A DNA stretch of 64,000 nt from an uncultured Planctomycetota bacterium (lineage in GTDB: Bacteria > Planctomycetota > Phycisphaerae > UBA1845 > Fen-1342). Under the pieces are notes generated by a model that did not search any database, was not told the DNA's origin, and was given only the letters and a program-made list of their open reading frames with translations. The stretch lies in the NCBI GenBank assembly GCA_900696525.1, contig CAADGL010000016.1, forward strand, positions 124,001 through 188,000, in the 5' to 3' direction. Of this stretch, positions 7,319 to 17,257 are shown piece after piece. A program made the translations under genes and the position numbers. Every line of letters begins with the position of its first letter. Position 1 is the first letter of the stretch.

Positions 7319-9937
7319 TCACACGGGCCACAGCAGGTCTTCCTCATCCACCGGCAGCGGCGTTTCAAGCAGCGTGTCCACCACGATCAGCCATTGCCAC
7401 GCCGACACCGCACCGACGCGCACATAGCCCAGCACGCGCCCGCTCACGTGGGACTTCGCAAACCTCTGCGCCGCCTGCGGCGACTCTCGCAGGCAGGCGA
7501 GGTACGGCTCGACGGCTTCCGGCTTGATCAGCAGCAGGTGGCGCCATTCGTTGTTCCTGCGATAGGGATACACCGCGACGGCCTCGCGCTCCCAGTCGAG
7601 CACGTTGTTCAGTTCGACGTCCCGATCCTGGTGCACGTCCCACGAACGCGGTGCGGCGCGCAGCCGCACCCCGCTTCGCCGCGACAGCTCCTCGTCCGAG
7701 TCCGATCCGATCACCACCACGCCCCCGCCCCCGCTAAACGCCGACTGCAACCGCACGTTCGCGGGCAGCTCCCCCCGGTTGTGCAGCGCCGCGATGCTCA
7801 GTTGCGGCAAACGCCGCTGAGAATCGTCGCGCACGTCCGCCCACCGGAAGTACGTTCCAGCCCGCGGCTCGAACGGGTCGCTGAGCAACACGCGCGGCGG
7901 CTCCGTGCGGCGCGTCGCCTGGATCAGCTCCTCGGCCGGCCCGCCCTCCGGCGTCAGGATGCGCAGCGCGAAGCCGAACGGCCGCTGGCCCGCGGCGGGC
8001 CGCTCCACGACCACGTCGATGCGGTTCCAGCCCTTCTGCATCACGACCGGAACCGCCAACGCCGCCGTCTGCGCCGCGTCGCGCCACGCATTCTGGAGAT
8101 ACACGTCCCCGCGGTGCACAACCCGGTCGTTCAGCCAGACCGCGGCCCGGTCGCACGCCGTCAGCCAGAAACGCAGGCTCGCGCGCGACGGCGACAGCAC
8201 CCACGTCGTCGCCTTCGCCACCGGGTACTGCGCCACGTCGATTCGCGCCTCCGTCAACACCCTCCGCAGGTCGATGAACGCATCGCGCGACTCGACGAAG
8301 CGCTCCGGCGGTTCGAGCCGCCCCGGGCTGACGGACTCGCTCAACGCCCTGTCCGCCGCCGCTGCGGAGCCGCTGTGCGTGCGGCCCGGCGCGACGTACC
8401 AGTTCTGCACATACCCCGCCGGCGACGGCGGCGCCGCCACGCCGAGCCGGCGGAACGCCTCCGGCGCGGCGTGATAGCCCAGCCCAGCCCGCAACGCCGA
8501 CCCGAGCGACGGGTTCGGCTGCATGCCGCAGCCCGGCGCGTGCCTCAGGGTTGGAATCAGTTCATCGAGTTCGCTGTATCGCCCGACACAATCAACCAGC
8601 CGGCAGAACTCGACCAGCAACCCCGTCCAGCCGCACTCCGCCGGAACGTCGCTGATGGCCGCCCCGCCGACGCCGCAGTCCGGACCGGCGGTCACGCCCA
8701 GCCCGCCGCGACGAAATGTGACGACCCAGTCGACGCCGCCGGGCGCGCCGAGCAGGTTCGCCGGCGGCGCCAGGATCGAGAAGCTCGCGGCCTCGTCGGC
8801 GACGAGCGGGCTGCGATAGGCCAGGCTGCGGTACCCGGCCGCGGTCGCGTCTTCGAGCTGCACGAATCGCGCTTCGAGTCGCAGCCGCCCCCGCGACGCG
8901 CCGAGGATGATCTGCGAAAACGCGCGCCACTGGTCCCGTATCGCCCGGACCTCCGCGGGAGTCAGGGCCGGCTGTCCGTCGCCCGCCGAGGCCCCGGCTT
9001 TCGGCCGGCCGACGATGGTCACGACCAGGACGTTCCACGTGGCGGGCTGGACACCCGCGGCCATGCCGGCGCGCTCGATCACCGGTCCGAACGCCTCCTC
9101 GTTCTCGCCGCAGCGCTCCAGCACCTCGCCCAGGCGGAACCACGCCTCCGGCCGGCGCACGTCGAGCGACAGGGCCCGCTCCAGGTGCAGCCGCGCCGAT
9201 CGAAACAACCCGGCCTGCTGCGCATACAGCCCCAGCCGGTAATGTCCATCGGCCGTCGCCGGCGCCCGGCTCTCCGCCAGCGCGAAATCCATCCGCCGCC
9301 GCGCGCTCCGCGCCAGCCGCGCGACCGTCTCATCGCCGCTGCCGCAGAGGCGCTCGATCTCACGCCGCGCACCGGCCAGGTCCGCGGCGGCGGATTGCAG
9401 CGTCGCTTGCAGGTACTCGCGCGCTTCTCCGCGCGGCATTGCCGCGACGACGTCTTCCAGCGGCCCGAGCGCCTGCGGCCCGGCCAGCGCCAGGTCCGGC
9501 GCGCCGCTGACCATCAGCGCCAGCCCCGGCAGTGGCCGCGCGACCTCGATCGTCAACGTGGTGGCGCGGCCTTCGTGCGATCCGTCACGATCCAGCGCTT
9601 CCAGGCCGAGGACGTACACCTGCCCGGCCTGCCCGATCCTCCAGCGCGGGTAGCGCTGCCCTTGTGCCGAGATGGACAGCTCCGCGGGCGATGCCTCCCC
9701 AGCCACGGCCGGGTCGAACAGCGCCACGATCACAATCGGCGAGCGGATGATGCCCAGGTGATCGTACGGGCGCGCGATGGTGACCACTTGCCGCCCATCC
9801 TTCAGCTCGAACGACCCAAGCGGGATTACCGTCCAGTCGCGGTGCGGCGCGCCAATGGCGGCCTGCGCCGCGAGCGCCCAAACCGCCGCCGCCACGCGCC
9901 AGCCGCCTGCCTCCGCTCGCTTTCGGCTTTCAAGCAT
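7319..9937 (-). CDS. Large secreted TPR-containing protein of unknown function
   Basis: An 872-residue protein with a likely signal peptide (residues 1-29, ending AAQAAIGA). The first ~190 residues look beta-rich. Residues about 225-290 contain TPR-like helices (HYRLGLYAQQAGLFRSARLH, ALSLDVRRPEAWFRLGEVLE). A central region (about 300-480) with NVLVVTIVGRP and VDWVVTFRRGGLG could be a peptidase-like or lectin-like fold, but no catalytic motif is recognisable. A later beta segment (about 570-640; SLRFWLTACDRAAVWLNDRVV, then WNRIDVVVE) resembles the jelly-roll domains that carry ligands or sugars in planctomycete surface proteins. Its start is only 26 bp from that of the divergent TPR gene, so the two probably share a control region and perhaps a process. 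I assign no function. Confidence 0.78.
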   Translation of the reverse strand: MLESRKRAEAGGWRVAAAVWALAAQAAIGAPHRDWTVIPLGSFELKDGRQVVTIARPYDHLGIIRSPIVIVALFDPAVAGEASPAELSISAQGQRYPRWRIGQAGQVYVLGLEALDRDGSHEGRATTLTIEVARPLPGLALMVSGAPDLALAGPQALGPLEDVVAAMPRGEAREYLQATLQSAAADLAGARREIERLCGSGDETVARLARSARRRMDFALAESRAPATADGHYRLGLYAQQAGLFRSARLHLERALSLDVRRPEAWFRLGEVLERCGENEEAFGPVIERAGMAAGVQPATWNVLVVTIVGRPKAGASAGDGQPALTPAEVRAIRDQWRAFSQIILGASRGRLRLEARFVQLEDATAAGYRSLAYRSPLVADEAASFSILAPPANLLGAPGGVDWVVTFRRGGLGVTAGPDCGVGGAAISDVPAECGWTGLLVEFCRLVDCVGRYSELDELIPTLRHAPGCGMQPNPSLGSALRAGLGYHAAPEAFRRLGVAAPPSPAGYVQNWYVAPGRTHSGSAAAADRALSESVSPGRLEPPERFVESRDAFIDLRRVLTEARIDVAQYPVAKATTWVLSPSRASLRFWLTACDRAAVWLNDRVVHRGDVYLQNAWRDAAQTAALAVPVVMQKGWNRIDVVVERPAAGQRPFGFALRILTPEGGPAEELIQATRRTEPPRVLLSDPFEPRAGTYFRWADVRDDSQRRLPQLSIAALHNRGELPANVRLQSAFSGGGGVVVIGSDSDEELSRRSGVRLRAAPRSWDVHQDRDVELNNVLDWEREAVAVYPYRRNNEWRHLLLIKPEAVEPYLACLRESPQAAQRFAKSHVSGRVLGYVRVGAVSAWQWLIVVDTLLETPLPVDEEDLLWPV

Positions 9938-9963
9938 CCGCGCTCCAACTCGTTGACGCTACA

Positions 9964-11628
9964 ATGTCGCCCATCACCATGAGCGAATCAACCCGCGCTC
10001 CGAACTTCGTTCGTCGCCCGCGACGGCAGGCCTTCGTGTTTCCGCTCCTGCTGCTCGCCATCTGCCCATCCCGCGCACCCGCCGCGCAGAACGCCCCCGG
10101 CGCTCCTTCCAGCGCCCCCGCCGCACCGTCGGCCCGGCCGCACGTCGCCATCGCCGGTTTCACCTGCCCGCCCGAGACCGACCCGCGCGACGCCTGGGTC
10201 GCGATCGGCGTCGAGGAAACGCTCTCGTGGCGCCTGCGCCGAACGCCGGGCGTCGTCACCATTCCGACGGCGCGCCTCAACCAGGCGCGGCGCGAGCTTC
10301 ACGACGCCGGCCACCCCGACCCGGAATGGCCCGCCGTCGCCGAACTGCTCGGCGGACGCCTGCTCATCACCGGCCAGGCCGTCGGCACGCCCGACGCGCT
10401 GACGATCACCCTCGAGCTGCGCGAGATCGGTCACGGCGGCGCGGCGCGGCGCGGCGCCCTCGGACCGGGCCGAATGTTCGCCGTCCTCGACGAGGCCACC
10501 ACCTGGATCATCGACTCGCTGGGCGTCGCGCCGCCCTCCGGCGACCCGCGCCGACTCGTGTTCTCCGCGCCCGCGGCGACGCCGACGGCCATCGAGTATT
10601 ACGCGAAGGCCCTCGGCGCCGCCCGCGCCGACCGGATGGCCGACGCCGTCTACTACGCCGACGAGGCGATCCGCTTCGACCCGCGCTACCGTCCGGCGCT
10701 GAGCATGCTCGCCCAGGTCGGTCAGCGTCTCAGCGGCGAGGCGCTGGCGACGGCGCTGCGCCGCATGCGCGTGCTGTCGGAGCTGGCGAGGCAGAACGGC
10801 GACTGGGTCGATCGCGCCGAGGCCGAGCTGATGCAGGGCGTCGCGGTCATGGTCCTCACCGCGCCGCAGCCGGCCATCCAGCGCTTCGAGAACGGCCTGC
10901 GCATCTACCGTGAGCACGACGAGCCCTACGGCCGCGTCTCCGCCATGGGCTACCTCGCCGACGCGCACCTCTCGTGGCGCCCGCCCCCGGACGCGGCCCT
11001 CGATGACGACGGCCTGCGCCGCTTCGCCGAAGAGAAGCTCGCGCTGGCCCTCGACTGGCAGGCGCGCGTCCTCGAGGAGCTGACCGCCCTCGGCGACGTC
11101 GTTGCCCAGATGCCGGCGATGAACAAGCTCGCGCTGATCTGCGAGCGCCTCGGCCAGCACGAGCGCGCCTTCGAGCTCCACCGCCGCACCATCGAGCTGG
11201 CGCAGCGGGCCCGCTCGCCGCGCAGCGAGGCCAGCGCCTGGATGTTCCTGGCCCAGTGGCATCGCACGCGCAAGGACTGGCCCCACGCGCTGTCCGCAGC
11301 CCGGCGCTGCCTCGAGCTCGCGTCGCCCGATTCGCGCCCCGCGGTGCGCGTCGCGCTGGCCGAGATCCTGCGCGAGATGACCCCGCCCCAGCCCGCCGAG
11401 GCCCTTCAGCAGTACCAGGCCGCATATGCCGAGCTGGAAAAGGGCGACGACCTGCACAAGCAGCTTCTCTGCCTCGAGAACATCTCCGAGCTCCAGTACG
11501 ACCTCGGGCGCCGCGACGCCGCCGTCGCCGCGCTCAACGAGGCGATCGACCTGGCCCACGCGCTAAAGCTGCCCGCGGAGGCCGAGCTGCGCGCCCGCCT
11601 CGCCAGGTGGCGAAAGCCGCCGGATTGA
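9964..11628 (+). CDS. Exported TPR-repeat protein with N-terminal TolB-N/FlgO-like domain
   Basis: A 554-residue protein. The hydrophobic segment AFVFPLLLLAICP (about residues 23-35) after an Arg-rich N terminus is a signal peptide or anchor. Residues about 60-170 (VAIAGFTCPPE, ETLSWRLRRTPGVVTIP, AELLGGRLLITGQAVG) resemble the beta/alpha domain that precedes TPR regions in adenylate-cyclase-like and FlgO/TolB-N proteins. From about residue 195 to the end the protein is a series of TPR helices. This fits a scaffold or substrate-binding role at the membrane. The ATG at 9964 overlaps a TACAAT element (9960-9965). If that is a -10, the real start may be the ATG at 9979 (MSESTRAPN). Confidence 0.78.
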   Translation: MSPITMSESTRAPNFVRRPRRQAFVFPLLLLAICPSRAPAAQNAPGAPSSAPAAPSARPHVAIAGFTCPPETDPRDAWVAIGVEETLSWRLRRTPGVVTIPTARLNQARRELHDAGHPDPEWPAVAELLGGRLLITGQAVGTPDALTITLELREIGHGGAARRGALGPGRMFAVLDEATTWIIDSLGVAPPSGDPRRLVFSAPAATPTAIEYYAKALGAARADRMADAVYYADEAIRFDPRYRPALSMLAQVGQRLSGEALATALRRMRVLSELARQNGDWVDRAEAELMQGVAVMVLTAPQPAIQRFENGLRIYREHDEPYGRVSAMGYLADAHLSWRPPPDAALDDDGLRRFAEEKLALALDWQARVLEELTALGDVVAQMPAMNKLALICERLGQHERAFELHRRTIELAQRARSPRSEASAWMFLAQWHRTRKDWPHALSAARRCLELASPDSRPAVRVALAEILREMTPPQPAEALQQYQAAYAELEKGDDLHKQLLCLENISELQYDLGRRDAAVAALNEAIDLAHALKLPAEAELRARLARWRKPPD

Positions 11629-11773
11629 GCCTTCGCCCGCCGCGGCCCTGCACGCACGCGCGAGTCCGCGCGCCCGGGCGCCGGTCGCTTATACTGGCCC
11701 TTGTAATGGGCCGAAGCGCCGGCCGGAGGGCGCCCGGCCGTTGATCCATCACCCGATCGAGCGAGAGACGCGC

Positions 11774-13336
11774 ATGAACGAGCTGCTCAGGAAACTTGGC
11801 CTGGCCGACGAAAACCTCGGGGGGTTCGACGGCGACTGGTGCGGCGGCGGACCGACCGTCGACGTGCACAGCCCCTGCGACGGCGCGCGGATCGCCTCCG
11901 TCCGCCAGGCCAGCCGCGCCGACTACGACCGCATCGTGCAGCGCGCCCACCAGGCCTTTCTCGCCTGGCGCATGATCCCCGCGCCCAAGCGCGGCGAGGT
12001 CGTTCGCCAGCTCGGCGACCGCCTGCGCCAGTTCAAGAACGAGCTCGGCGACCTCGTCACCCTCGAAATGGGCAAGATCACCGCCGAAGGCCGCGGCGAA
12101 GTGCAGGAGATGATCGACATCTGCGACTTCGCCTGCGGCCTGTCGCGCCAGCTCTACGGCCTCACCATGCACAGCGAGCGCCCACGCCACCGCATGTACG
12201 AGCAATGGCACCCGCTCGGCGTCGTCGGCATCATTTCCGCTTTCAATTTCCCCGTCGCCGTCTGGAGCTGGAACGCGGCCCTCGCCGCCGTCTGCGGCGA
12301 CTCCTGCGTCTGGAAGCCCTCGCACTCGACCCCGCTGTGCGCCATCGCCACCACGAAGATTGCCGAGCACGTCTGCCGCGCGAACAACGTCGACCCCGCG
12401 ATCTTCTCGCTCGCTTTCGGCACGGTCGCCGACGTCGGCGAGCCCATGCTCGCGGATCGCCGCATTCCCCTCGTCTCCGCTACCGGAAGCTGCCGCATGG
12501 GCAAGCGCGTCGCTGAGGTCGTCGGCGGACGCTTCGGCCGCACGATTCTCGAACTCGGCGGAAACAACGCCATCGTCGTCACCAGCTACGCCGACCTCGA
12601 CCTCGCCACGCGGGCCATCGTCTTCGGCGCCGTCGGCACCGCCGGCCAGCGCTGCACCAGCACCCGGCGCATCATCGTCCACCGCTCGGTGAAGGACGAG
12701 CTCCTCCGCCGGCTCCTCGCCGCGTATGAGACCGTGCGCATCGGCGACCCGCGCAAAGCCGGCACGCTCATGGGGCCACTCGTCACCAAACAGGCCGTCG
12801 ACGACCTGCAACACGCCATCCGCCGCCTCAGGGAAGAAGGCGGCAAAGTCCTCTTCGGCGGCGAGCCGCTGACCGGCTCGCAATACCCGGGCGGCCTTTA
12901 CGTCCGCCCCTGCATCGCCGAGGCCGAGAATCACTACCGCATCGTCCAGGATGAGACCTTCGCCCCGATCCTCTACATCATCACCTACGGCGGAAAGACC
13001 CGGCCGGCGAGCACGCAGACCCTGGTCAGCGAGATGGAGGAGGCCATCGCCCTTCACAACGGCGTCCCGCAGGGGCTCAGCAGCGCCATCTTCAGCCATC
13101 ACCAGATGGAGACCGAGCTGTTCCTCAGCCACATCGGCAGCGACTGCGGCATCGCCAACGTCAACATCGGAACCAGCGGCGCCGAGATCGGCGGCGCCTT
13201 CGGCGGCGAAAAAGACACCGGCGGCGGCCGCGAGAGCGGCAGCGACTCCTGGAAGGTCTACATGCGCCGCCAGACGAACACGATCAACTGGGGCACCGAG
13301 CTTCCGCTGGCCCAGGGGATTACGTTTGGCGATTGA
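11774..13336 (+). CDS. Aldehyde dehydrogenase, ALDH7 (antiquitin / aminoadipate-semialdehyde) family
   Basis: A 520-residue NAD(P)-dependent aldehyde dehydrogenase. The active-site Glu is E260 (LELGGNN) and the catalytic Cys is C294 (AGQRCTSTR). The cofactor region includes SAFNFPVAVWSWN and WKPSHSTPL. The C-terminal signature GGEKDTGGGRESGSD followed by PLAQGITFGD closely follows antiquitin (ALDH7), the alpha-aminoadipic semialdehyde / piperideine-6-carboxylate dehydrogenase of lysine breakdown. The substrate is therefore probably a semialdehyde of lysine catabolism, but no other lysine-degradation genes are near. The ATG at 11774 follows a GAGAGA site; an in-frame TTG at 11741 is less likely. 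A TATACT box (11690-11695) upstream is a possible -10. Confidence 0.9.
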   Translation: MNELLRKLGLADENLGGFDGDWCGGGPTVDVHSPCDGARIASVRQASRADYDRIVQRAHQAFLAWRMIPAPKRGEVVRQLGDRLRQFKNELGDLVTLEMGKITAEGRGEVQEMIDICDFACGLSRQLYGLTMHSERPRHRMYEQWHPLGVVGIISAFNFPVAVWSWNAALAAVCGDSCVWKPSHSTPLCAIATTKIAEHVCRANNVDPAIFSLAFGTVADVGEPMLADRRIPLVSATGSCRMGKRVAEVVGGRFGRTILELGGNNAIVVTSYADLDLATRAIVFGAVGTAGQRCTSTRRIIVHRSVKDELLRRLLAAYETVRIGDPRKAGTLMGPLVTKQAVDDLQHAIRRLREEGGKVLFGGEPLTGSQYPGGLYVRPCIAEAENHYRIVQDETFAPILYIITYGGKTRPASTQTLVSEMEEAIALHNGVPQGLSSAIFSHHQMETELFLSHIGSDCGIANVNIGTSGAEIGGAFGGEKDTGGGRESGSDSWKVYMRRQTNTINWGTELPLAQGITFGD

Positions 13337-13570
13337 GCCGCGCCGATCCGCCCGCGACGCTGAGGACATAGGGGCTATCCCGGAAGCCGAGTCGAGCCGC
13401 GCCCAGTTCCGGGCTGGGACGGCCCGGCTCTGCTGAGGCCATGCCCGCTCCGCGCCCGTCGGAGCCGGTCCGTCCCCAGCCCGGCCACAAGTGGGACAAA
13501 CGGGACCACCTCGGAACTCTCTATTGCGTCCCGCGACCATCCACGCTACCATATCTTGTGAGTGGTGATC

Positions 13571-14602
13571 ATGAACGTCGGCCTCGACCGGATCCACAAC
13601 ATGGACTGCCTCGACGGCCTCGCCGGCCTCCCGGAGGGCTCCGTCGATCTCGCCTTCGCCGATCCCCCGTTCAACATCGGCTACGACTACGACGTCTACG
13701 ACGACCGAAAGGCCGCCGACGAGTACCTCGGCTGGTCCCGCTGGTGGATCGCAGCCGTCCGCCGCGTGCTCAAGCCGCACGGCGGGTTCTGGCTGGCGAT
13801 CGGCGACGAGTACGCGGCGGAGCTCAAGGTGCTCTGCACGCGCGAGCTGGGCTTTCACTGCCGGAGCTGGGTGGTCTGGTTCTACACGTTCGGCGTGCAC
13901 TGCTTGCAGAAGTTCACGCGCAGCCACGCGCACCTGTTCCACTTCGTGATGGACCCGAAGCACTTCACCTTCAACTCGCTCGCCGTTCGCGTCCCCTCCG
14001 CCCGGCAGCTCGTGTATGGCGACAAGCGGGCCGCCCCGGAGGGCCGCATGCCCGACGATACCTGGATGATCACGCCCGCGCTGCCGCCCGATACGCCCAT
14101 GTTCGACGGCTTCGTCGTCCGGCCGCAGGACATCCCCAGCCGCTTCCCCCCGCACAGCGACACCTGGTATTTCTCGCGCGTCGCCGGCACGTTCGGTGAG
14201 CGACGCGGCTGGCACGGCTGCCAGATGCCCGAGCAGCTCCTCGGCCGCATCATTCGCGCCTGCTCAAACGAAGGCGACGTCGTGCTCGACCCCTTTGGCG
14301 GCAGCGGCACGACGCTGGCCGTCGCCAAGAAGCTGCGCCGCCGGTTCGTGGGCTTCGAGCTGTCGAACGAATACGCCCGCAAGATCGAGGAGCGGCTCGG
14401 CCACGTCATGCCGGGCGATCGGCTCGTCGGCCCGGAGAACCCGGAACGCAGCGCCCCGCGCACCAAGGACGCACGCCGCGCTCGGCAGGCGACGAGCGGG
14501 CACGCGCCAACCGCGAAACGCTCCCGCGCGCCGGGGCGAAAGCCGCGCCAGCCGCGCCGCCAGTCCGGCGGGAATGACCTCGTTCAGAGAGCCGCCGTCT
14601 GA
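13571..14602 (+). CDS. Orphan DNA methyltransferase, DPPF type (probably N6-adenine, beta class)
   Basis: A 343-residue site-specific DNA methyltransferase. The catalytic motif IV DPPF is at residues 31-34, before the SAM-binding motif I ([14 protein letters not shown], near residue 238). That order defines the beta class. DPPF, rather than SPPY, favours N6-adenine as target over N4-cytosine. Residues between them form the target-recognition region. The last ~50 residues are a basic Arg/Lys/Pro-rich tail that may aid DNA binding. No restriction endonuclease or specificity gene is adjacent, so it is either a solitary regulatory/epigenetic methylase or its partner lies elsewhere. The ATG at 13571 is preferred over the GTG at 13562. 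It is convergent with the TMTC-like gene. Confidence 0.88.
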   Translation: MNVGLDRIHNMDCLDGLAGLPEGSVDLAFADPPFNIGYDYDVYDDRKAADEYLGWSRWWIAAVRRVLKPHGGFWLAIGDEYAAELKVLCTRELGFHCRSWVVWFYTFGVHCLQKFTRSHAHLFHFVMDPKHFTFNSLAVRVPSARQLVYGDKRAAPEGRMPDDTWMITPALPPDTPMFDGFVVRPQDIPSRFPPHSDTWYFSRVAGTFGERRGWHGCQMPEQLLGRIIRACSNEGDVVLDPFGGSGTTLAVAKKLRRRFVGFELSNEYARKIEERLGHVMPGDRLVGPENPERSAPRTKDARRARQATSGHAPTAKRSRAPGRKPRQPRRQSGGNDLVQRAAV

Positions 14603-14623
14603 TTGGATCGGGCAAAGCCTCCT

Positions 14624-16633
14624 TCAGGGCCCGGCGTCGTCCGGCGGCGCGTCTTGCGCATTCAGCAGTCGATCGAGCATGCGCCGCGCGTCGGCGTGGG
14701 CGGGGTTCAGCGCAAGCGTCTGGCGCAGGTAGCCGATGGCCGTCTCGCGCTGACCCAGCCGGTTGTGCGCGATGGCCATGTTGTAGTGCCGCATCGGGTT
14801 TCGCGGCGCGAGCTGCAACGCCCGCTGGGCGTACTCGAGCGCCTCGGCGGGTCGCTCAAGCGGGCCGCCGAGCACGATCGACAGGTTGAAGTAGGCCGAG
14901 TCGTTGTCCGGGTTCGCCGTCACGGCCTGGCGCAGGTACTCCTCGGCCCGCGCGAAGCACTTCTCGGCCTCGTTGGGCTGATTGAGCTCGCGACGAATAA
15001 GCCCTACCCGGTTCTGGACGATGCCGAGATTGGTGTAGGCCCGGCTGTCGTCGGTCGCCAGGTCGGGCCGCGTGCGCCGCCGCAGCGCCGCTTCGAGCGC
15101 CTCGTGGGCTTCGCGGAAGCGATCCAGCGCGGTCTTGTAGTCCCCCGCCGTGCGGGCGGCGTTCCCGAGCTGCATCAGCGAAACCCCCAGGTCGTTGTAT
15201 CCCTGGTGAACGCGCCAATGATTCGGGTTGCGCTCCACCGCGCGGCGGAGGAGCTCCGCCGCCTCGGCGTACTGGCCCCGCTCGTTCAGCCGCAGCCCCA
15301 GGTTATACAGCGGCTCGTAGGCGTCCGGCGCGCGGGCCAGCACATGGCGGTACAGCCCCTCGGTCGTCTGCCACACCTGAAGGTACTGTCGCGTCGCGAC
15401 GGCCTCGAACCCCGCCGCCAGCACGACGACGCCTACGGTCGCCGCCCGCACCCAGGCCTTGCGCGGGGCGCCGCCGTAGGCCCACGCCGCCGCCAGCCCG
15501 GCGGCGATGACCAGCACGAAACCAAGCGCCGGCAGGTAGGCGTACTTGTCGGAGGCGATCACGATCGTGAAGCCGATGACGCCCAGCGTCGGCGTGATCG
15601 CCACGAAGAAGATCAGCCACCCCGTCAGCAGCGCCCGCGTCCAGCGCAGCGACGCCAGCAGCCCCGCCAGCAGCAGCAGTGTTCCGATCACACCGGCGAG
15701 CACCATCGGCTGCCGGATCAGCGGCGCCGGCGGAAACGGGTAGAACGGCGCCAGGTCCGCCGGCCACGCCACCTTGTACAGGTAGAACACCACGTTGTGA
15801 CACACGATCAGCACGTTCCGCGCCAGCCCCTGCTCGTCGGGAGACTGCACCGACGCCGCCGAGGCCTGCGACACCACCGTCAGCACGGCGGACAACGCCG
15901 CAATCGCCAGCAGCGGCAGCTTCTCCAGCGCGCTCCGCCAGCTCAGCCGTCGCAGCGGCCAGTAATCCAGCAGCAGCAGCACGACCGGCAGCGGCGTGCT
16001 GGTGGGCTTGCTCAGCAGCGCCAGCACGAACAGCGCGGCGCAGGCCGTGTACTTCGACCAGTGCGGCCGCCGCGCGTGCAGAATGTACGCGCCGACGCTC
16101 GCAAGCGAAAAGAACGTCGCCAGCAGCGTCTTGCGCTCGCCCATCCACGCGACGGCCTCGACCGTCATCGGGTGCAGGCCGAACAGCAGGCCGGCCATCG
16201 CGGCGACGACGGCATTGCGGAAGCACAGGAACACGACCGTGGCCATCAGCACGCTGTTGAGCACGTGCAGCGCCAGGCTCGTGCGGCGAAAGACCGTCAT
16301 GTCGTCGGGCCGTCCGCCGCAGGCGTAGTCGATCATCAGCGAGATCATCGTCAGCGGCTGGTAATAGCCGCGCACCGACGACGGCTTCGTCACCTCACCG
16401 ACGAAGCGTCCGACCGAATCCCAGCTCGGGTTGCGCACGAGCGGGTTGTTGATCATGTACATGTGATCGTCGAGGGCGTGAGACTGCGCCGTCAGCGCCG
16501 GCCCGTGCACGACCGCCACGACCCCGGCCAGCAGCACCGCCAGCGCGACGAACAGAACGGTTTCACGCGCCGGCGGCCCCGGCGCACGCCTGGCGCCTAC
16601 GGACGGCTTCTCGAGCTTCGCGCGTCGCTTCAT
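14624..16633 (-). CDS. TMTC-like multi-pass membrane protein with C-terminal TPR repeats
   Basis: A 669-residue membrane protein. After a basic cytoplasmic start the N-terminal ~390 residues contain about ten hydrophobic segments. Landmarks such as HPMTVEAVAWMGERKTLL, LLLDYWPLRRL, VFYLYKVAWP and ASDKYAYLPALG are those of the TMTC / DUF1736 glycosyltransferase-like family (eukaryotic TMTC1-4 transfer O-mannose to proteins). The C-terminal ~270 residues are TPR repeats (EPLYNLGLRLNERGQYAEA, AYTNLGIVQNRVGL, MRHYNMAIAHNRLGQ). The acidic DD in HALDDHMYM after the first segment is the usual metal/dolichol-site position. It probably glycosylates exported proteins, though donor and target are unknown. 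The gene at 24.7 kb resembles its membrane half. Confidence 0.82.
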   Translation of the reverse strand: MKRRAKLEKPSVGARRAPGPPARETVLFVALAVLLAGVVAVVHGPALTAQSHALDDHMYMINNPLVRNPSWDSVGRFVGEVTKPSSVRGYYQPLTMISLMIDYACGGRPDDMTVFRRTSLALHVLNSVLMATVVFLCFRNAVVAAMAGLLFGLHPMTVEAVAWMGERKTLLATFFSLASVGAYILHARRPHWSKYTACAALFVLALLSKPTSTPLPVVLLLLDYWPLRRLSWRSALEKLPLLAIAALSAVLTVVSQASAASVQSPDEQGLARNVLIVCHNVVFYLYKVAWPADLAPFYPFPPAPLIRQPMVLAGVIGTLLLLAGLLASLRWTRALLTGWLIFFVAITPTLGVIGFTIVIASDKYAYLPALGFVLVIAAGLAAAWAYGGAPRKAWVRAATVGVVVLAAGFEAVATRQYLQVWQTTEGLYRHVLARAPDAYEPLYNLGLRLNERGQYAEAAELLRRAVERNPNHWRVHQGYNDLGVSLMQLGNAARTAGDYKTALDRFREAHEALEAALRRRTRPDLATDDSRAYTNLGIVQNRVGLIRRELNQPNEAEKCFARAEEYLRQAVTANPDNDSAYFNLSIVLGGPLERPAEALEYAQRALQLAPRNPMRHYNMAIAHNRLGQRETAIGYLRQTLALNPAHADARRMLDRLLNAQDAPPDDAGP

Positions 16634-16747
16634 GGGGCGGCGATTCTATGGGAATCCGGCCGGCGCCGCGCGGCCCGTTTCCGTTTCACGGCCCATGCGA
16701 GTATCATCCGGCGATCCGTCAAGCGCCAAGCTGTGGAGATCACACGA

Positions 16748-17257
16748 ATGGACCCGATCGCACTCTCGCTGGCCGCTGCCGACGCAGCCACTCCGCCCGC
16801 CGCCCTGGCCGTCGTCATCCGCATTCTGCATATCGCGGCGGCGGCAACGGCGGCCGGTGCGGTCGTGTTCAAGGCCGTGGCGCTTCAGCCTTCGCTGCGC
16901 GTGCTCGAAGACGGCCAGCGGGCGGCGCTGCGGGCGGCGGTGATTCCGCGCTGGCGCGTCGTCGTCTTCACCGCGATCGCCCTGCTGCTCGTCACCGGAT
17001 TGCTGACGTTCGTCCTCTACCGCATCCCCGAATACCGCGGGACGCCCCACGCCGGCCTCTACCACGGACTCTTCGGGCTGAAACTCCTGCTGGCGCTGGC
17101 GGTCTTTCATCCGGCGACGATGCTCGTGCTGAGCGGGCCGGCGGGCGATCGCGCCCGGGCACGAGCGCCGATGTGGCTGAGCATCATGCTGGCTGAGTTC
17201 GCGGCGATCATCATCCTGGGAGCGGTGCTGCGCTACCTGCCGCAACTCACGGCCTAG
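16748..17257 (+). CDS. Small integral membrane protein, four predicted helices
   Basis: A 169-residue hydrophobic protein with four likely transmembrane helices: VVIRILHIAAAATAAGAVVF, VVVFTAIALLLVTGLLTFVL, GLFGLKLLLALAVFHPATML and LAEFAAIIILGAVLRYL. The RILHI..GAVVF and LFGLKLLLALAVFH patterns, with His residues in helices 1 and 3, recall the CopD / YphA-like membrane families that may bind copper or haem. This is only a resemblance. The last four bases overlap the convergent rsmJ gene. Confidence 0.7.
   Translation: MDPIALSLAAADAATPPAALAVVIRILHIAAAATAAGAVVFKAVALQPSLRVLEDGQRAALRAAVIPRWRVVVFTAIALLLVTGLLTFVLYRIPEYRGTPHAGLYHGLFGLKLLLALAVFHPATMLVLSGPAGDRARARAPMWLSIMLAEFAAIIILGAVLRYLPQLTA

Noticed and set aside
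6989-9982. 997-codon open frame on the plus strand
   Set aside because: It is antisense to the secreted TPR protein and has an Arg/Pro/Ala-rich translation typical of shadow frames.
11534-14215. 893-codon open frame on the minus strand
   Set aside because: It lies antisense across the TPR protein, the ALDH7 and the methyltransferase genes, all of which have clear motifs.
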